From the NCBI RefSeq assembly GCF_001540865.1, contig NC_033634.1:238498-302497 (forward strand): DNA of 64,000 nt. Reading direction: 5' to 3'. The DNA comes from Ananas comosus. Its lineage: Eukaryota; Streptophyta; Magnoliopsida; Poales; Bromeliaceae. A model generated the notes under the pieces. The model made no database searches, was not told where the DNA came from, and saw nothing but the letters and a program-made list of their open reading frames with translations. The position numbers were made by a program, and so were the translations under genes. Below are positions 25,005 through 37,650 of this stretch, in pieces (position 1 is the stretch's first letter; the number at the start of each line of letters is the position of its first letter).

Positions 25005-28000
25005 GGCTATGGTGCTTTTAAAAGCACCAAGCACTTGGTGCTTGCAAGTTTTTCACCATTAGATCTATCCCTTTGACGAATTTCACCCCTTTGATCATGC
25101 TATTCCACCAACCACCCACTCAACCCTAGGGGACTGCTATTATTCTAATCCTACAAATCGTCATCCAAAGGCTGAAAACCCACAAGCACCAATCATTTGG
25201 TGCATAGGAGCTCAATTCTCTCTCTCTCTATATATAGAATAATAAGTTTGAAGCTGCCGTGAATTTCATCAACATTTCTAGGAAGGCACTGTCAAGGATT
25301 ACAATTTAGCTCGGTTACTGAGACAGTGAGACTCTTTGCATCAGGGGCAACATGCCCAGCTTATATGAATCTTTGGTTGTGTTTATGGATCTACCATGTC
25401 TTGTATATGTTTGTGGCTTTTATGTAATTGAGGGGCATATAAAGTTGGGTCTAAATTGATGATATCAACGTTGCAACTGAAGTGTGTAATAATGAATTAT
25501 ACTTCATCATGTCTCTCGTTTAGGTTGCCTTGAATATGAAAAAAAAATAGTAAGTAATCAGTTCTTTTATCCACTGATTTACTATCAACTGGAACACGTT
25601 TATCTTCTCTTTTGAGATCCATTAGATAGTTATCAGTTATGCTGACTTTATTTTAAGTTGGTGAATCATATCTTTACCATGAAGTCTGTCCTGAAGAATA
25701 ATGCAATTTGAAAAAAAAAAGAAAAGAAAATTTTTTGAATACTTATTTTTTCTTGTTCCCAATATTTTGTTGACGATTGAGCTTTTCGATATCACATGGT
25801 AACTTAGATTTTTTGGACTCCTGAACTGTTGTTCCAATAGAATTGTGCATCATCCGGCTTTCACCTAATTATTGTTATTGATTTTGATATATTTCCAGGT
25901 TTATCCTGCTTGGAAATGGTTTGAGAAGGAAGACGGGATAAAGTCTTTGCAAAAAAATAATCAAGATCCCGCACCTGAATTTTACAACATATATCTTGAA
26001 AGGCCTAAGGTGATTTTGATTGTTTTGAAACATAGTTAAAGGCAGTATCAACTCTAGGTTTAGTCTGTGCAGATTACTGATATTTACTCTTCTTAAAATG
26101 GCAGGGTGACCGCGACGGATACGATTTGGTTGTTGTGGATGCTATGCACAAGGCGAACTATGCAAGCAGAATTTGTCACTCTTGTAGGCCTAATTGCCAA
26201 TCCAAGTAAGCTTTATCATTTTCCTACCTATATAATAACCCTGGTGTTTTTGCTATTTGTTCTCTTTCAACTTTGTGTGGTTCTTCGTCTGCAATCCACT
26301 ATGTAACCCCTTTATTAGTAGCCTTTGGTGGATACCTATTACATGTACTGGCCATTCCTGTCTGTAGATGTGAACTTAGTATGTGGAATTGTGGGAGAAT
26401 TGTAGCTTAATTCTGATCCCTTTTTAACAGATATACCTTATTTGTTTTTCTTATTACCTTTATTAGTTATTTGCACAACATTGTTTTGGCCCGATAACAT
26501 CTTTTTCTGAACATTCATGCATCTCAACATTCTTTTTCTCTTGTAACACTTGTCTCTTTACTTATCTTCCTTTTTGGTGCCTAACCTTTTAATTCTGAGC
26601 AGAGTTACAGCTGTGGATGGACGTTACCAGATCGGAATTTACACTGTTCGGCCAATCGCTTATGGTGAAGAAATCACTTTCGACTATCACTCCGTGACAG
26701 AGGTGTGCTCCCTGTTTGAGAGTTTTTTCTGATGAACTGAACATGATATTATATGCTAAACTGAACATGATATTTTTCTGCAGAGCAAGGAAGAGTATGA
26801 GGCATCAGTCTGTTTGTGTGGTAATCAAGTATGCAGGGGTAGCTATTTGAATTTGTCTGGTGAAGGATCTTTTGAGAAGGTAGAGTTGTCAAGAATATTT
26901 TCATATTCATAGTTCTGAAGTTTCAAAGTTTCGCAAAGAGGATAATATCTTGGGTTTCTGGGATATATACCTATGCAAATATGCAATTTGGGGATAACCC
27001 TAAAAAGTTGGTGTTTGCACATGTTCCCATAAAACCGTGTTTATTTACACATGTTCCCCTACAAAGGGTTATTCTGCGAAAAGGATTTCACATATATACC
27101 TCTGGCAGGTGCATTAATGGGATAAAAAAAAAAAGATATTTGAGAGCACACATGCAATTATGACTTTACAGGGTATTTAAGCAATTTCACATATTGTCAA
27201 TGGTGTTTATATGCAAAAAGCCCCAAATCGTATTGATTATGTTAATTTTCTTAGTTCTCATGTGGGAACTTTGCGAGCTCAAGTTTCAACTTCACATCAT
27301 AAAGATTTTGAGAAGCTTTGTGTGATCATGCATCAGATATTGAAGGAGTATCATGGGTTGCTTGACCGCCATAAACTAATGTTGGAGGCTTGCGAAGCGA
27401 ATTCTGTTTCTCAAGAAGACTACATTGAGTTGGGAAAAGCTGGCCTTGGTACCTGTTTGCTTGCTGGGTTGCCAGATTGGCTTGTTGCTTATTCAGCCCA
27501 CCTGGTAGTTGATTTTTTTGCTGTATATTTTCTGTTTCTCTTACGTAAAGTTTATTATACTTACCAATAACCTGATTGTGTTCCTTAAATAACCAAAGGT
27601 GAGATTTATGAACTTCGAGAGAAAGAAACTTCCGGATGAGATTCTTAAGTTCAACTTGGAAGAGAAGAGAAAATACTTTTCAGATATAAATATCGAATCT
27701 GAGAAATCTGAAGCTGAGGTTCAGGTATATGCTGAGCCCATAATCTGTTTATTGCTCTCTATTATGCCTTCTTGACGTTGTTGCTCTTTATACTAACTTT
27801 TTTTTTTCCCCTTCTCTTTCTTGAATGAGTCAGGCTGAGGGTGTTTCTAATGGAAGGCTTCAAAATCTGGCGATTACTCTGGATAAGGTGCTTATATTTT
27901 TAACATAATTTATTTGTATTTCCATCATCTTTGCCATGGAAATATTATTAGAGGCTCAATTTTGAAGTTCTCAGGATTATTGTTCTTATGTTTCTCAGTT

Positions 28001-29861
28001 AAGATAATACTATCATAGGCATTTGTGAAATTTACTGTTGATTCGCAGAACCTAACAGCTTTGTCATTTACCTATCTCATATTTTTCGATTGCCAAAAGA
28101 AGAAAAAGTATTTACTTATGCAAGAACTATATTATAAGACAAAATTTGTGATTCTTGTAAAAATTCAATTTCAGGTAAGATATGTCATGAGATGTGTTTT
28201 TGGGGACCCAAAGGAAGCTCCACCTCCCTTGGAGAAGCTTAGCGGTGAAGGGTTAGTTTCAGTGCTTTGGAATGGGGAAGGTTCACTTGTTGAAGAACTT
28301 GTTCTTTCCATGGCACCACATATGGAAGCTGATCAGCTCAACATACTTAAGTCGAAAATTCTCTCCCATAATCCATCTGGTTCTGACAATATCCAAAAAG
28401 AACTTCGAAAGTCTCTATTATGGTAATAAGATGTTGGGTCTTTCCCCTCCAGCTTTTTAATATTCTGATAAGAATGTTATATGTTTCCCTAGACATGTTT
28501 TAGAGCAATTATTTACGAATCCAGTCCCTTAGAGTTTAATCGGGATTCAATTGTGTCCGCAAAGCTTCATCGTAACAATTTTGTCCTTGAAGTTGACTCC
28601 GGTTTGAATTCCATCCTTAAGAGTCTTGATTTGTCCCTGAAGTTTGCCTTATCAAAGAAATTTGGCGTCGATTCAATTTCGTTGCTGCAAATTGGACCGT
28701 AATCTCAATTTTTTCCCTTAGAATTTCAATTTTAAAGAAGGATAATCTTATGATGGCGCTGGTGTGGTACCATTTTAGACAGTGGACTGAAACAGGCTAC
28801 TTAATTGTTACCATGGACGAACATCAGGGACTAAATTGTTATAGTTGAACCTGCAAGGATGAAACTATTTCGCATGTCAAACTTCAGGGACCAAAAGTTA
28901 ACCCATTTTTTATGTTCTGAAGTTTTGAGATATCCTCTTCTTTCAAGGTTACGGGATGAGTTGCGGAGTCTCCCATGTTCGCACAAATGCCGTCACGACG
29001 CTGCTGCCGATCTAATCCACATCTATGCGTACACAAAGTGCTTCTTTAAAGTCCGAGTATGTTAAATGCTTTGAACTATTTCTCTATTTCGTTTTCTCTT
29101 GCAACTTTGCATGATTTATTTGCCATCTATGGGACTTCTGACTAATCAAATTGGCGAAATAATATACAGGGGTACAAGACTGTGAACTCCCCCCCTGTTT
29201 ACATTAGCCCTCTCGACTTGGGTCCCAATTATGTGGAGAAAATGGGATCAGGGTTCCAGGAGTACTGTAAGACATATGGTGAGAATTATTGTTTAGGGCA
29301 ACTGATCTACTGGTACATCCCAACGACTGCGGACCCAGATAATAGATTGTTGAGGGCCAGCAAAGGGTGCTTGTCTTTGCCTGATGTTTCCTCTTTCTAT
29401 ACGAAGTCTCAAAAGCCTTTGCGGGAGAACGTCTATAGCTCAAGAACTACGAGATTCATGTTGACCCGCATGGTAAGTGCTGCTACTTATCAGCAAAATT
29501 TTCTTTTAAATGTTAATTACCAAGGCGTTTTGTATACTCTGGTAATGTTTTCTCAGTAGTAATTCTTTTTTCCTCCTTTATTTCAATTATCAATGTGGTG
29601 ATAACTGAATGGTCTAAGAATCTTTTGGTGCAAGTATAATGCCCCTTTTATTTTTATGGACGTGTATAATGAGTATGCTGATGGTTATGACAGGAGAAGC
29701 AGCCGCAGAGACCATGGCCTAAGGACAGGATATGGGTTTTCAAGAGTAACCCTAAATTCTTTGGGAGTCCGATGCTGGACACCGTGTTGAATAAATGCCC
29801 CTTGGATAGAGAGATGATACATTGGCTTAAGACCCGACCGAATGTGTTCCAAGGCACGTGA
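17556..29861 (+). CDS. ATXR3: Histone H3 lysine-4 methyltransferase ATXR3/SDG2
   Basis: Nuclear SET-domain enzyme, the main plant H3K4 trimethyltransferase. My model has 20 exons: 17556-19383, 19889-19945, 20193-21350, 21850-22226, 22586-23080, 23194-23294, 23377-24169, 24528-24731, 24815-24886, 25899-26009, 26105-26205, 26603-26702, 26784-26879, 27337-27504, 27599-27724, 27834-27887, 28175-28422, 28948-29056, 29170-29472, 29694-29861. It encodes 2222 residues in one frame, against about 2335 in Arabidopsis. Exon 1 encodes charged Glu/Lys and Arg-Asp/Arg-Ser repeats and a polyproline tract. Two GYF-like blocks start with GKWYYLD (near residues 469 and 875). An F-box/LRR-like block lies near 1077-1200. 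The SET core near 1672-1800 shows FVVEFLGE, ICHSCRPNC and EEITFDYHS, followed by post-SET CLCGNQVCRG. The long C-terminal part includes DAAADLIHIYAYTKCFFKV. Catalytic motifs look intact. The exon 3/4 junction is the least certain. Confidence 0.96.
19586..19612. repeat. C homopolymer in ATXR3 intron 1
   Basis: A run of about 25 cytosines interrupted by one G, in the first coding-region intron. Its length is probably unreliable in the assembly. Confidence 0.85.
24942..25237. mobile_element. MITE-like element in ATXR3 intron 9, copy A
   Basis: The core at 25001-25217 starts with GTTCGGCTATGGTGC and ends with GGAGCTCAATT. It is bounded by TATA-GAGA and TCTC-TATA microsatellites that mirror each other. 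Both ends carry related inverted sequence around AGCACCAAGCACTTGGTGCT and GCACCAATCATTTGGTGC. The reverse complement matches the element at 49805-50033 along most of its length, for example around AGGGTTGAGTGGGTG. I see no coding capacity, so it is non-autonomous. Confidence 0.75.
28568..28910. repeat. Inverted-repeat element in ATXR3 intron 17
   Basis: The left part has GTAACAATTTTGTCCTTGAA (28571-28590). The right part has TCAGGGACTAAATTGTTATA (28824-28843), roughly its reverse complement. Several further copies of a TCAGGGAC(T/C)AAA motif lie inside or beside it. This looks like a non-autonomous inverted-repeat element. I cannot name the family. Confidence 0.5.
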
Positions 29862-30238
29862 GATGGTTGAAAGGAGGTTTTGTTAGGAGCATGATCATTG
29901 ACCCTACATTCTTTGCATTGCACCCCTTCTAATTGTGCGATTTCCTTTCTAGTCTTTTTTAATTGCGGAGTAGCAAAATAGCATTAATTCTCTCACCCTT
30001 TGTACAGTGTCCTTCCCTCGCCCCTGTAATTGTATTGATTATTTACTCAGTAGATTGTTGATCTAATGTAGTGCTTTGTTGGAAATTTGCTCTCACCGAC
30101 GTTATTGTTTTTACTTTCTCAGTACTGATCCATTTGTATAAATCTTGATTGATCTGTAGGATAAAACAGTGATAATAGTCATGATGTGATCATATTGTCG
30201 CCATGCATACTCGTGGATCATTTTGGGCATGTATGCGG

Positions 30239-30635
30239 AACCAAAATTGGTGGTCTGATGGGGAAATGGGGATTATTTACATTCTACTGTCCTCAAATTC
30301 TTGCGTTTCTGTGGGCATTGCGCATCTAATGCTCGCCACTGTTGTTGAATGACCATCCTTAAAAACACTATCTGTTCCTTTTTTAAAATTTCTTGAAGGA
30401 AATAAAAATGTGGTTTCGAATTGTTGTTTTGGTTTGGAACCAAAATTGGTGATCTGATCAGGAAATATGTGGATTTTATTTACATTATACCGTCCTAAAA
30501 TTCTTGCCTTCTCTGTGGTACTGCGGATCTAGCGGTTGTTACTGTTGTTGAATGACCATCCTTAAAAACACTATTTATATGTTCTTTTTTTCTTCTTGAA
30601 GGAAATAAACATGTGGTTTAGAACAGCAGTTTTCG
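30239..30635. repeat. Tandem duplication, period about 199 bp
   Basis: Unit 1 starts at AACCAAAATTGGTGGTCTGA (30239) and unit 2 at AACCAAAATTGGTGATCTGA (30438). Both continue through TTGTTGAATGACCATCCTTA and end near AAGGAAATAAA(A/C)ATGTGG. The copies differ by scattered substitutions and small indels, so the duplication is not recent. Confidence 0.85.
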
Positions 30636-30987
30636 CTGCTGATGTAATGTGGGCCTATCAGACCCAACGTTTTTGTGATTGGACTGTCACTTCATTTCGG
30701 TGGCTTTCACAGAGTTTGATTTTTTTTTTTTTTTTTTTTTTTTGTTTTGTCCTGCTTGCTGGGTTGCATGCTGGAGCAGCAGTTCACAGACCCTATTTTG
30801 GCGCACAAAATGAAATGACAACCGCAAAATGAAAGTTGTAATGATATTGGAACACGGAGATGCGTGAATCTTGCATGAGGTAACTCCAAAAGAGGTAGGC
30901 TCAACTAACAAGGAGAAGGACATTTGGTTGAGTTGCTCAACCAACATTACTCATTGCATAGCTAATATTCGGTACAAACTGCTCAAC

Positions 30988-30991
<4 letters not shown>

Positions 30992-31046
<55 letters not shown>
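30992..31046. repeat. TC/CA compound microsatellite
   Basis: A (TC)n run passes directly into a short (CA)n run in intergenic DNA. Confidence 0.9.
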
Positions 31047-31550
31047 TACGCACGCGCAGACACATGTTGAAGTCCTACGTAAAAAGATAGATCTGTAAAC
31101 TCAAGCATTTACTGGGCAGCTTCGTGGACTTGAGATATCGACGAATTAAGTGACCTAATCACGTTGCCGCATGCATAAAACTCGGACAACTCCAATTTTA
31201 TTGTACCATTAGCACATGCACGCACTGACACTTAGTACGACCCCCAAATGCTAAACATCCTGTTACATCTAATAATCGGTCATGTAAATGACGCGTCTCC
31301 TTGATCTAAGCTAGTACATTATCTGGCTTAATTTTATTGTGTGATAAAATACTATGTTTATCAATCAATCCGTTTTTCCAGTCAATAATCAATATAGAAT
31401 TCTGTTAATTAAATTTGTTTGCAGATCAGTTGTACTCTGCAATTAATTCCACAATGCTCTGATTAAGGGCCTTTATTATCTCACCTAGATCTTCTACGTA
31501 CTGAGTTGCTATATAAACGGAGCTTAATTACCTAAAGAAGCACAGATTGT

Positions 31551-31593
31551 TTTTTTTTGAGAAATAGGTAGCACGCTACCCGCTTCATTCATT
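31551..31593 (-). mobile_element. 43-bp 5'-truncated SINE insertion with perfect 16-bp TSD
   Basis: Only the poly-A end of the SINE family is present: a T run, GAGAAATAGGTAGCACGCTACC and CGCTTCATTCATT. It is flanked by exact direct repeats AAGAAGCACAGATTGT at 31535-31550 and 31594-31609. The TSD marks this as an independent insertion, truncated at birth, not a decayed full element. Confidence 0.88.
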
Positions 31594-33131
31594 AAGAAGC
31601 ACAGATTGTTTGTTTATTAAAAACCAACCAATTCCTTTTCGCTGTTTGCAGAATCAGCAGTTTTGAATTCTCGGTCCAGCTTCTCGTCACAACATAAGCT
31701 CCGGACTCAATTATTCAGAGTGTAGAGAAGTTGGTCGAGAAGTTTGACCATAGCTAGTGTTAAACTACTATGGTTTAATTAAGGTCTAAAGTTTAGATGC
31801 ATAGAACTCTCCAGTTAGGCCAACACCTTTTACCAACTTTTGCATTAAAAATGCGTTAGGCTTCTTTATATATCTTGACTTTCCTGCATAACCAAGTTGC
31901 GGGAACATTACGTAGATTTCCATCACGGGTGGGTGATTCGTTTAGTAGATATAATTTTAATTATTAGAGGCAGAGCAAATTTAGTAAAAGTGAATATAAG
32001 TAGATTTAATTAGTAAATTTGATCAGTTATTAGCTAGCCCTCATTATCTTTTGTGAGGAACTTTATTCCTTACTAATAATTAAACATAGTAGGATTCCAT
32101 CCGTTTAATTGAATGGGATCAGTGCTACAATGTTGCTCTTAAGGCAGCATGCTAGCTTATTTTGGTTATGCATTAAGGTCGCGTTTAATTAATTTGCCTT
32201 TACTTCATCTGTTATTTATTTAATGGGGCTAGTAACTTGTTGAAGATTATTGATCAGTCACAATGCACGCGCGCGCGCGCTTATCACTCGAAAGCGGAAT
32301 TCGAACTCGCATCTCATACGTTTGATCCAGGCAATAGTGGTATTATCTATTAGTATTAGTATTCGTGGGGGTGAGTGTTTGGATTTTGAGGTCTCCATTT
32401 TTGAATTGTAAAGAGGACCATGGTCTGTAGACCGGGTCCATGAAAAAAACTTTCCCTCGGGAAAACCACCCACGAAGGCAACTACTGAAACGGCCTGGGA
32501 AACGACGAACGAACAGTCGCGTCTTTTTCTCCTTCTTTCGAGGGCATTTTTGTCACTCGAAGGGAAAAAGAAAAAAAAAGAAATTATAGCTGCGTTTTTA
32601 ATAGGTAAAAATTGTCGCTGATATTAATAAATGCAAATATAAAATCTCATAAATAAATAGATAAATAAATAAATAAATAAATAAAATAAAATAAATAAAC
32701 TGGACCTAGATCACTAGATGGGTCACTTTATGGCGCCGAACAACTCACGTCGCTTTTTTTTTGACGTGGCGATCTCCACGCTCGCGGAGCACGCTTACGC
32801 CACGTGTCAAAACCTCAATCACCAATCTGAGGATCGGAAACGAATCAGACCGTGCCACGTTGCCTATCTGAGAGATGCTTATTATACTTTCGCGAGGTAT
32901 CTTACGCCGAACGCGGGGAAATTTAATTAACGGGGACCGGAGCATGGACCCCACCTTGGACCCCCTTCTTTTAATTGGCCAAGCGTTCGGTTTCTTCTTA
33001 GCACGGAGTTTTTTTTCTTGTGAGTCCTTTTTTTTTCTTTTTTTTTTTCCCTTCTCTTTTTGTTCGGATCGCATCGCATACGCTCGTAGGCTCACGTCTC
33101 GAGCTCTTCTCTTTTCCATTCCCTTTTTGTC

Positions 33132-33136
<5 letters not shown>

Positions 33137-33169
<33 letters not shown>
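33137..33169. repeat. GT microsatellite in kinase leader region
   Basis: A (GT)n tract about 700 bases upstream of the kinase start codon. Confidence 0.92.
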
Positions 33170-33170
<1 letters not shown>

Positions 33171-33868
33171 GTTTTTTTGCACTGAGATCTACTCCTAAAC
33201 CCTAGCAAACGCGAAGCTCCGATTCGATCGAGGAGGTAAAAAAATGTTCGTCCTCTTTGCTCCATTCGCATTTGATTCGTTCTAATCGACTCGCATTGTC
33301 CTCTATCCTTACTTCTCGCACGAATTCGCGGCCTTTTCGGCTCAAATCTGTTTGTAGTATCGAATGCTCTTTGATTGAAGCTCATTTTCTTCGTCTCATT
33401 TCCAATTTTTGGATGATTATGTTTATAGCTCTTTTGGATGCGAATTTAGCATGAATGGGAGTATAAAAACTTGATCTTTGTGTGATAGGAAGTGAATCCA
33501 ACGGCGGTGGCGATGTTTGACTAGAGATACTGCTTACGAGCGCGTTTGCTCTTTCCAAACCGTCGACTTGCGTTGATGGCCTAGTATTTTATAGCCCCAT
33601 TTGCTCGTTTTGGTGACGAACTGATGTTGACCCTGCTAGATTTCTGAAAATCCAAACCCTAATCCGATCGAGACCTCTTCCTTTGTTGTTGCACCACGCA
33701 AATATTTGATCCCTGACCTTCCACTAATTCATTAATAGGCGGAGGCACCAAAACAATTCAATCATCAGAAGATCATCACTGTTGCAGCTGGTGGGTGTTG
33801 TTGGCAGATGGGGAAAAATTACTGCCCGGCCGGTTGATATTTGAGGCGGTGAGTGAGATTGGAGAGGC

Positions 33869-36800
33869 ATGAAGGGAGTTTCGTGGGGTTTGATCATAGG
33901 AGTCACGATCGGAGTGGTGATCGGGGCGTTGTTGGCCACCGGGGCGCTCTTCTGCTTTATGTTCCATAGAAAGCGGTCGCAGATTGGGAACAGCAGTTCG
34001 AGGAGGGCGTCGACCATTCCTTTCTGCGCGAATGGTGTTGATAACCGCTCTGAGTTTTCGGATTCAACTGCCGGGCAGCAAGATTCTCCGAAGACATCTC
34101 AAGAGCAGGGTTCGTCGCTTTGGCTCGAAGGAAATAAGATGAAGAACTTGGTTTCAGTGTCTGGGGTGCTCAAATATTCTTTCAAGTAATGATCTTTTGT
34201 GCCTTCCCCTCTTATTTGATTTGTCAGAGATTTACTTTGACTATTCTTTGTTTTCTCGGATGTGTGCTAGTAATAGTTTCTGGCATTTATTTATTTATTT
34301 TGTTATTGGTATGTGCATTACTGAGATTATGCAGCACGGCAGCTAAGACTTACCTTATGCTTTACATCTAGTCTCCTGTGAAATTTATGTAGTTTTGCTC
34401 TTCTCTAAAATAAAATAAAACAAAATAAAACAAAATAAAATCAAAATTTTGTCCTTTGGTTTAAGATTTTAGCATATAAGTCTTACTCCGTCGTTAGGTG
34501 GATTTTAATTATGCATGTGATGCACTACGCAAGCATATGAGTTCGAGACTTCCCTGATAGTCTAATTATGCAGTTTTTGCATCATTTAAGAACATGCATA
34601 TTCCTTCCCGGGAAAGGAGAAGTGGTGAGGCTACACTGATAACAAGTGAGTTAAAACTTCTTGATAACACAAGGCAATTACTTTGAACAAGCAAATTATT
34701 AGAACTATTCTGTTGCATTGCCCTTGAAGCTAGAAATAATTAGGATTAATAATACATTGAGTTTCAACCACACAAAGTGTGACATCCCTAAAATACCAAA
34801 AATTGCCTTAACACCTGAAGCCAACCAAGTTTTAGGTGGTAATTCACAATTTTCATGTCCTTTCTACGTTTTTCCACGCATCCGCCGGCCAATCACATGA
34901 AGCCATGTAGACAAACACCAAAAGGAAAGGAAGGAAACACAGAGCCAAGTTTTATCAAGCCATCCTTTTCACATCGTGCTAGGATATCTTATCCTTGAAA
35001 TGTCAGCTCTAGGTTGATGCATTAGAACTAAATTTGCTTGGAGAAGAAAAAACATTCCAAAAAGACCATCAGAGATGTAAACAGTGGTTATTGTGCTCGA
35101 CTACCTAGGTGACTAGAAAGTAGCTGAGTAAGAAATCCTCATCGCTATATTCGATTTATTCTTATGCTGATAAGATAATCCTTTATTTTTATTCAATAAT
35201 TGGAGGTAAGGTCCAGAAAATGCCTGTCGCTCTCGCTCATCAGTGAAGTTGCTCAGAAGTTATTCAAACATGGTCCTTTTCACCTGGCAAGAACTGTACT
35301 GATGTGCCCCTGCCCTTCCTCAAATTTATTATTTTTGTGCTCATATTCTGTCACTTTGGTCTTTTTTTTCTTTGATAAAATGGTCAAATTGCTTTGAGTC
35401 AGCATATCAAATGTTGCTTCAATATTAGGGATTTGCAGAAGGCCACTGGCAATTTTACAACATTGATAGGTCAAGGGGCATTTGGTCCAGTTTATAAGGC
35501 TCAAATGTCTACTGGTGAAACAGTGGCAGTTAAAGTGCTTGCTACTGATTCTAAGCAAGGGGAGAAGGAGTTTCAAAATGAGGTAATTTTCAAAAATCTC
35601 CAATTTCTGCATCTTTTTGTGAATTTACTGTTTTTAAACATTTTGTTACTTTGTATTTTTCAGGTCCTACTTCTTGGGAGATTGCATCATAGGAATCTTG
35701 TGAACCTAGTTGGCTATTGTGCTGAAAAAGGCCAGCATATGCTTATATATGTGTATATGCCTAATGGAAGCCTTGCTTCCCACTTGTATGGTAAGTTTTA
35801 ATGATCAAACGTCTTATTAGTTTTTTGTGCTCTCTTTTAAGATTACAAGGGCCCTATTTTCGTAAACAAAAAAGGGCCTTCTGATTTTTATATTTGGTGG
35901 TTTCTAAGTTTGTATCTCAGTAAGATTTTCCGCTGTCACTATTATGAGTTTGACGTGCATAGGCAATTCTTTACATCTACAATGCACGTCTCTAAGACAT
36001 ATAGCACTTAAGACAGTTAAATAAGTAGTCTTTTTTGCTTGATGTTATTAATAAGACATAGAACTTAAGACAGTTACATAAGTAGTCTTTTTTGCTTGAT
36101 GTTATTAATTTTATCTCTGTTATGCAGGTGAAAATCGCCAGTTACTGAGCTGGGATTTGCGTGTCAGCATAGCTTTGGATGTTGCAAGAGGTTTAGAATA
36201 TCTCCATGATGGAGTAAGATTTCCTATCACACATCTAGTAGGCCATATTGTATGATGACATATTGATGTTGGTTTGTTTTACATTCAGGCTATTCCGCCG
36301 GTAATTCACCGTGATGTAAAATCTAACAACATTTTGTTGGATCGGTCCATGAAGGCCAGAGTATGTTGACCTTAACTGCTTCTGAGTTCCTGTGGTTGAT
36401 TATGTTGGTTCTCATAAGTTAGCTCTCATTCTTTCTCGGGATGATCTGATATTTGTTTGTTTCGCTTGTTTTCACCCTTACAGGCAGTTTTATCCATAGA
36501 AATTATTACCATTTAATCGACTAAAAGTACTGAAGTGCTCAAACACTATCATTCCCACAGCTTGCACCATGAAATAACATTACAGACATAACAAAATCTA
36601 TATGCTTAATCCACGTTGAGAACGTTTTCTTCCATGAGCTGAGAATTTTTTTGGACTTAGCATAAACTGACTGGAAATGCTAAATTCCATTTCTCTCAGA
36701 CGGTTGCTAAGCTCCTACTCCCCTAAAGTTGTCTCTGATTGGCATTGTCTGATCTAGCGTTTAGAGAAAGTGTAGCCAATGTTACTTAATCTTCAGTTCC

Positions 36801-37650
36801 TCCAACTCCAATCTCTTTGTTAGTAGAAGGAATGATTTTCCACTAAATAATGTTAGACAAATATAGAAAATTATCTTCTATTTTAAATAAAACCGTATTT
36901 GTAGATATGATCACAAACATAAAGGTACACATTCCAGGTTGCTGATTTTGGACTATCGAGAGAAGAAATGGTTAGCAATCACGTATCGCATATTAGGGGA
37001 ACCTTCGGCTATCTCGACCCCGAATATGTATCATCAAGATCGTTTACAAAGAAAAGTGATGTATACAGCTTTGGTGTTTTGCTTTTTGAGTTGATTACTG
37101 GGAGAAACCCGCAACAGGGTCTGATGGAATATGTTGAGCTTGTAAGAGCTATATCATCTTTGTCCTTGCGAAATTCGCATTTCTTTGTTTCTTTCACTTT
37201 ATTCATATTAAATTATTCACTTAATGGAATGTAATATACATGTCTAATAATGGTGCTATTGGTTTCATTTTCTTATGTGACACTAACAATCAACATTTAC
37301 TTGTGAACTAGGCTGCCATAAATGCCGAGGGAAGAGTCGGGTGGGAGGAGATTGTGGATTCCCGATTAGACGGAGCATTTGATGTAGAAGAACTGAATGA
37401 CATAGCAGCAGTAGCATACAAATGTGTGAGCCGAATATCAAGGAAACGGCCATCAATGCGTGATGTGGTCCAAGCACTCTCCCGCATTGTTAAACTAAGG
37501 CATAGCAGAAAGTCTAATAGCCGTAGGTTATTGTCGACCGTGGTGGATGATGAATCCACAGATTTGGAGGCGTATGACCATCAATCTACAGCTCCTGAGC
37601 ATCGCAGGGAGGAGTCGATCGATAGCATATCCGACTTACCCGATGTTTGA
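33869..37650 (+). CDS. CRLK2: Calcium/calmodulin-regulated receptor-like kinase (CRLK family)
   Basis: Membrane-anchored Ser/Thr kinase lacking a large ectodomain. Seven exons (33869-34185, 35429-35582, 35664-35790, 36128-36213, 36289-36360, 36938-37141, 37312-37650) give 432 residues in phase. A transmembrane helix (about residues 6-32) is followed by a basic juxtamembrane stretch HRKRSQ. The kinase domain starts near residue 110. It shows the Gly-rich loop [11 protein letters not shown], the VAVKVL lysine, the HRDVKSNN catalytic loop (near 235), DFG (near 255), the activation segment [10 protein letters not shown] and [16 protein letters not shown]. The short N-terminus with [15 protein letters not shown] and total length match Arabidopsis CRLK2, while CRLK1 acts in calcium-dependent cold signalling. 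A calmodulin-binding site cannot be confirmed by eye. All catalytic residues are present, so it should be active. The exact CRLK1/CRLK2 assignment is inference. Confidence 0.92.
35993..36111. repeat. Tandem duplication of about 59 bp in a kinase intron
   Basis: TAAGACATATAGCACTTAAG at 35993 and TAAGACATAGAACTTAAGAC at 36052 each begin a unit running through GTAGTCTTTTTTGCTTGATG and TTATTAAT. The two units are nearly identical and lie in intron 3. Confidence 0.85.

Larger units (their letters stand above)
29862..33868. other. Intergenic region between ATXR3 and the receptor-like kinase
   Basis: It contains the ATXR3 3' UTR, a tandem duplication (30239-30635), a T run (30719-30742), a TC/CA microsatellite (30992-31046), a truncated SINE with perfect TSD (31535-31609), a CG run (32268-32281), and an AAAT-rich tract (32650-32700). 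From about 32700 onward there is GC-richer sequence, a GT microsatellite (33137-33169) and the leader of the kinase gene, probably spliced near AGGAGGTAAAA at 33231. No protein gene supported. Confidence 0.5.
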
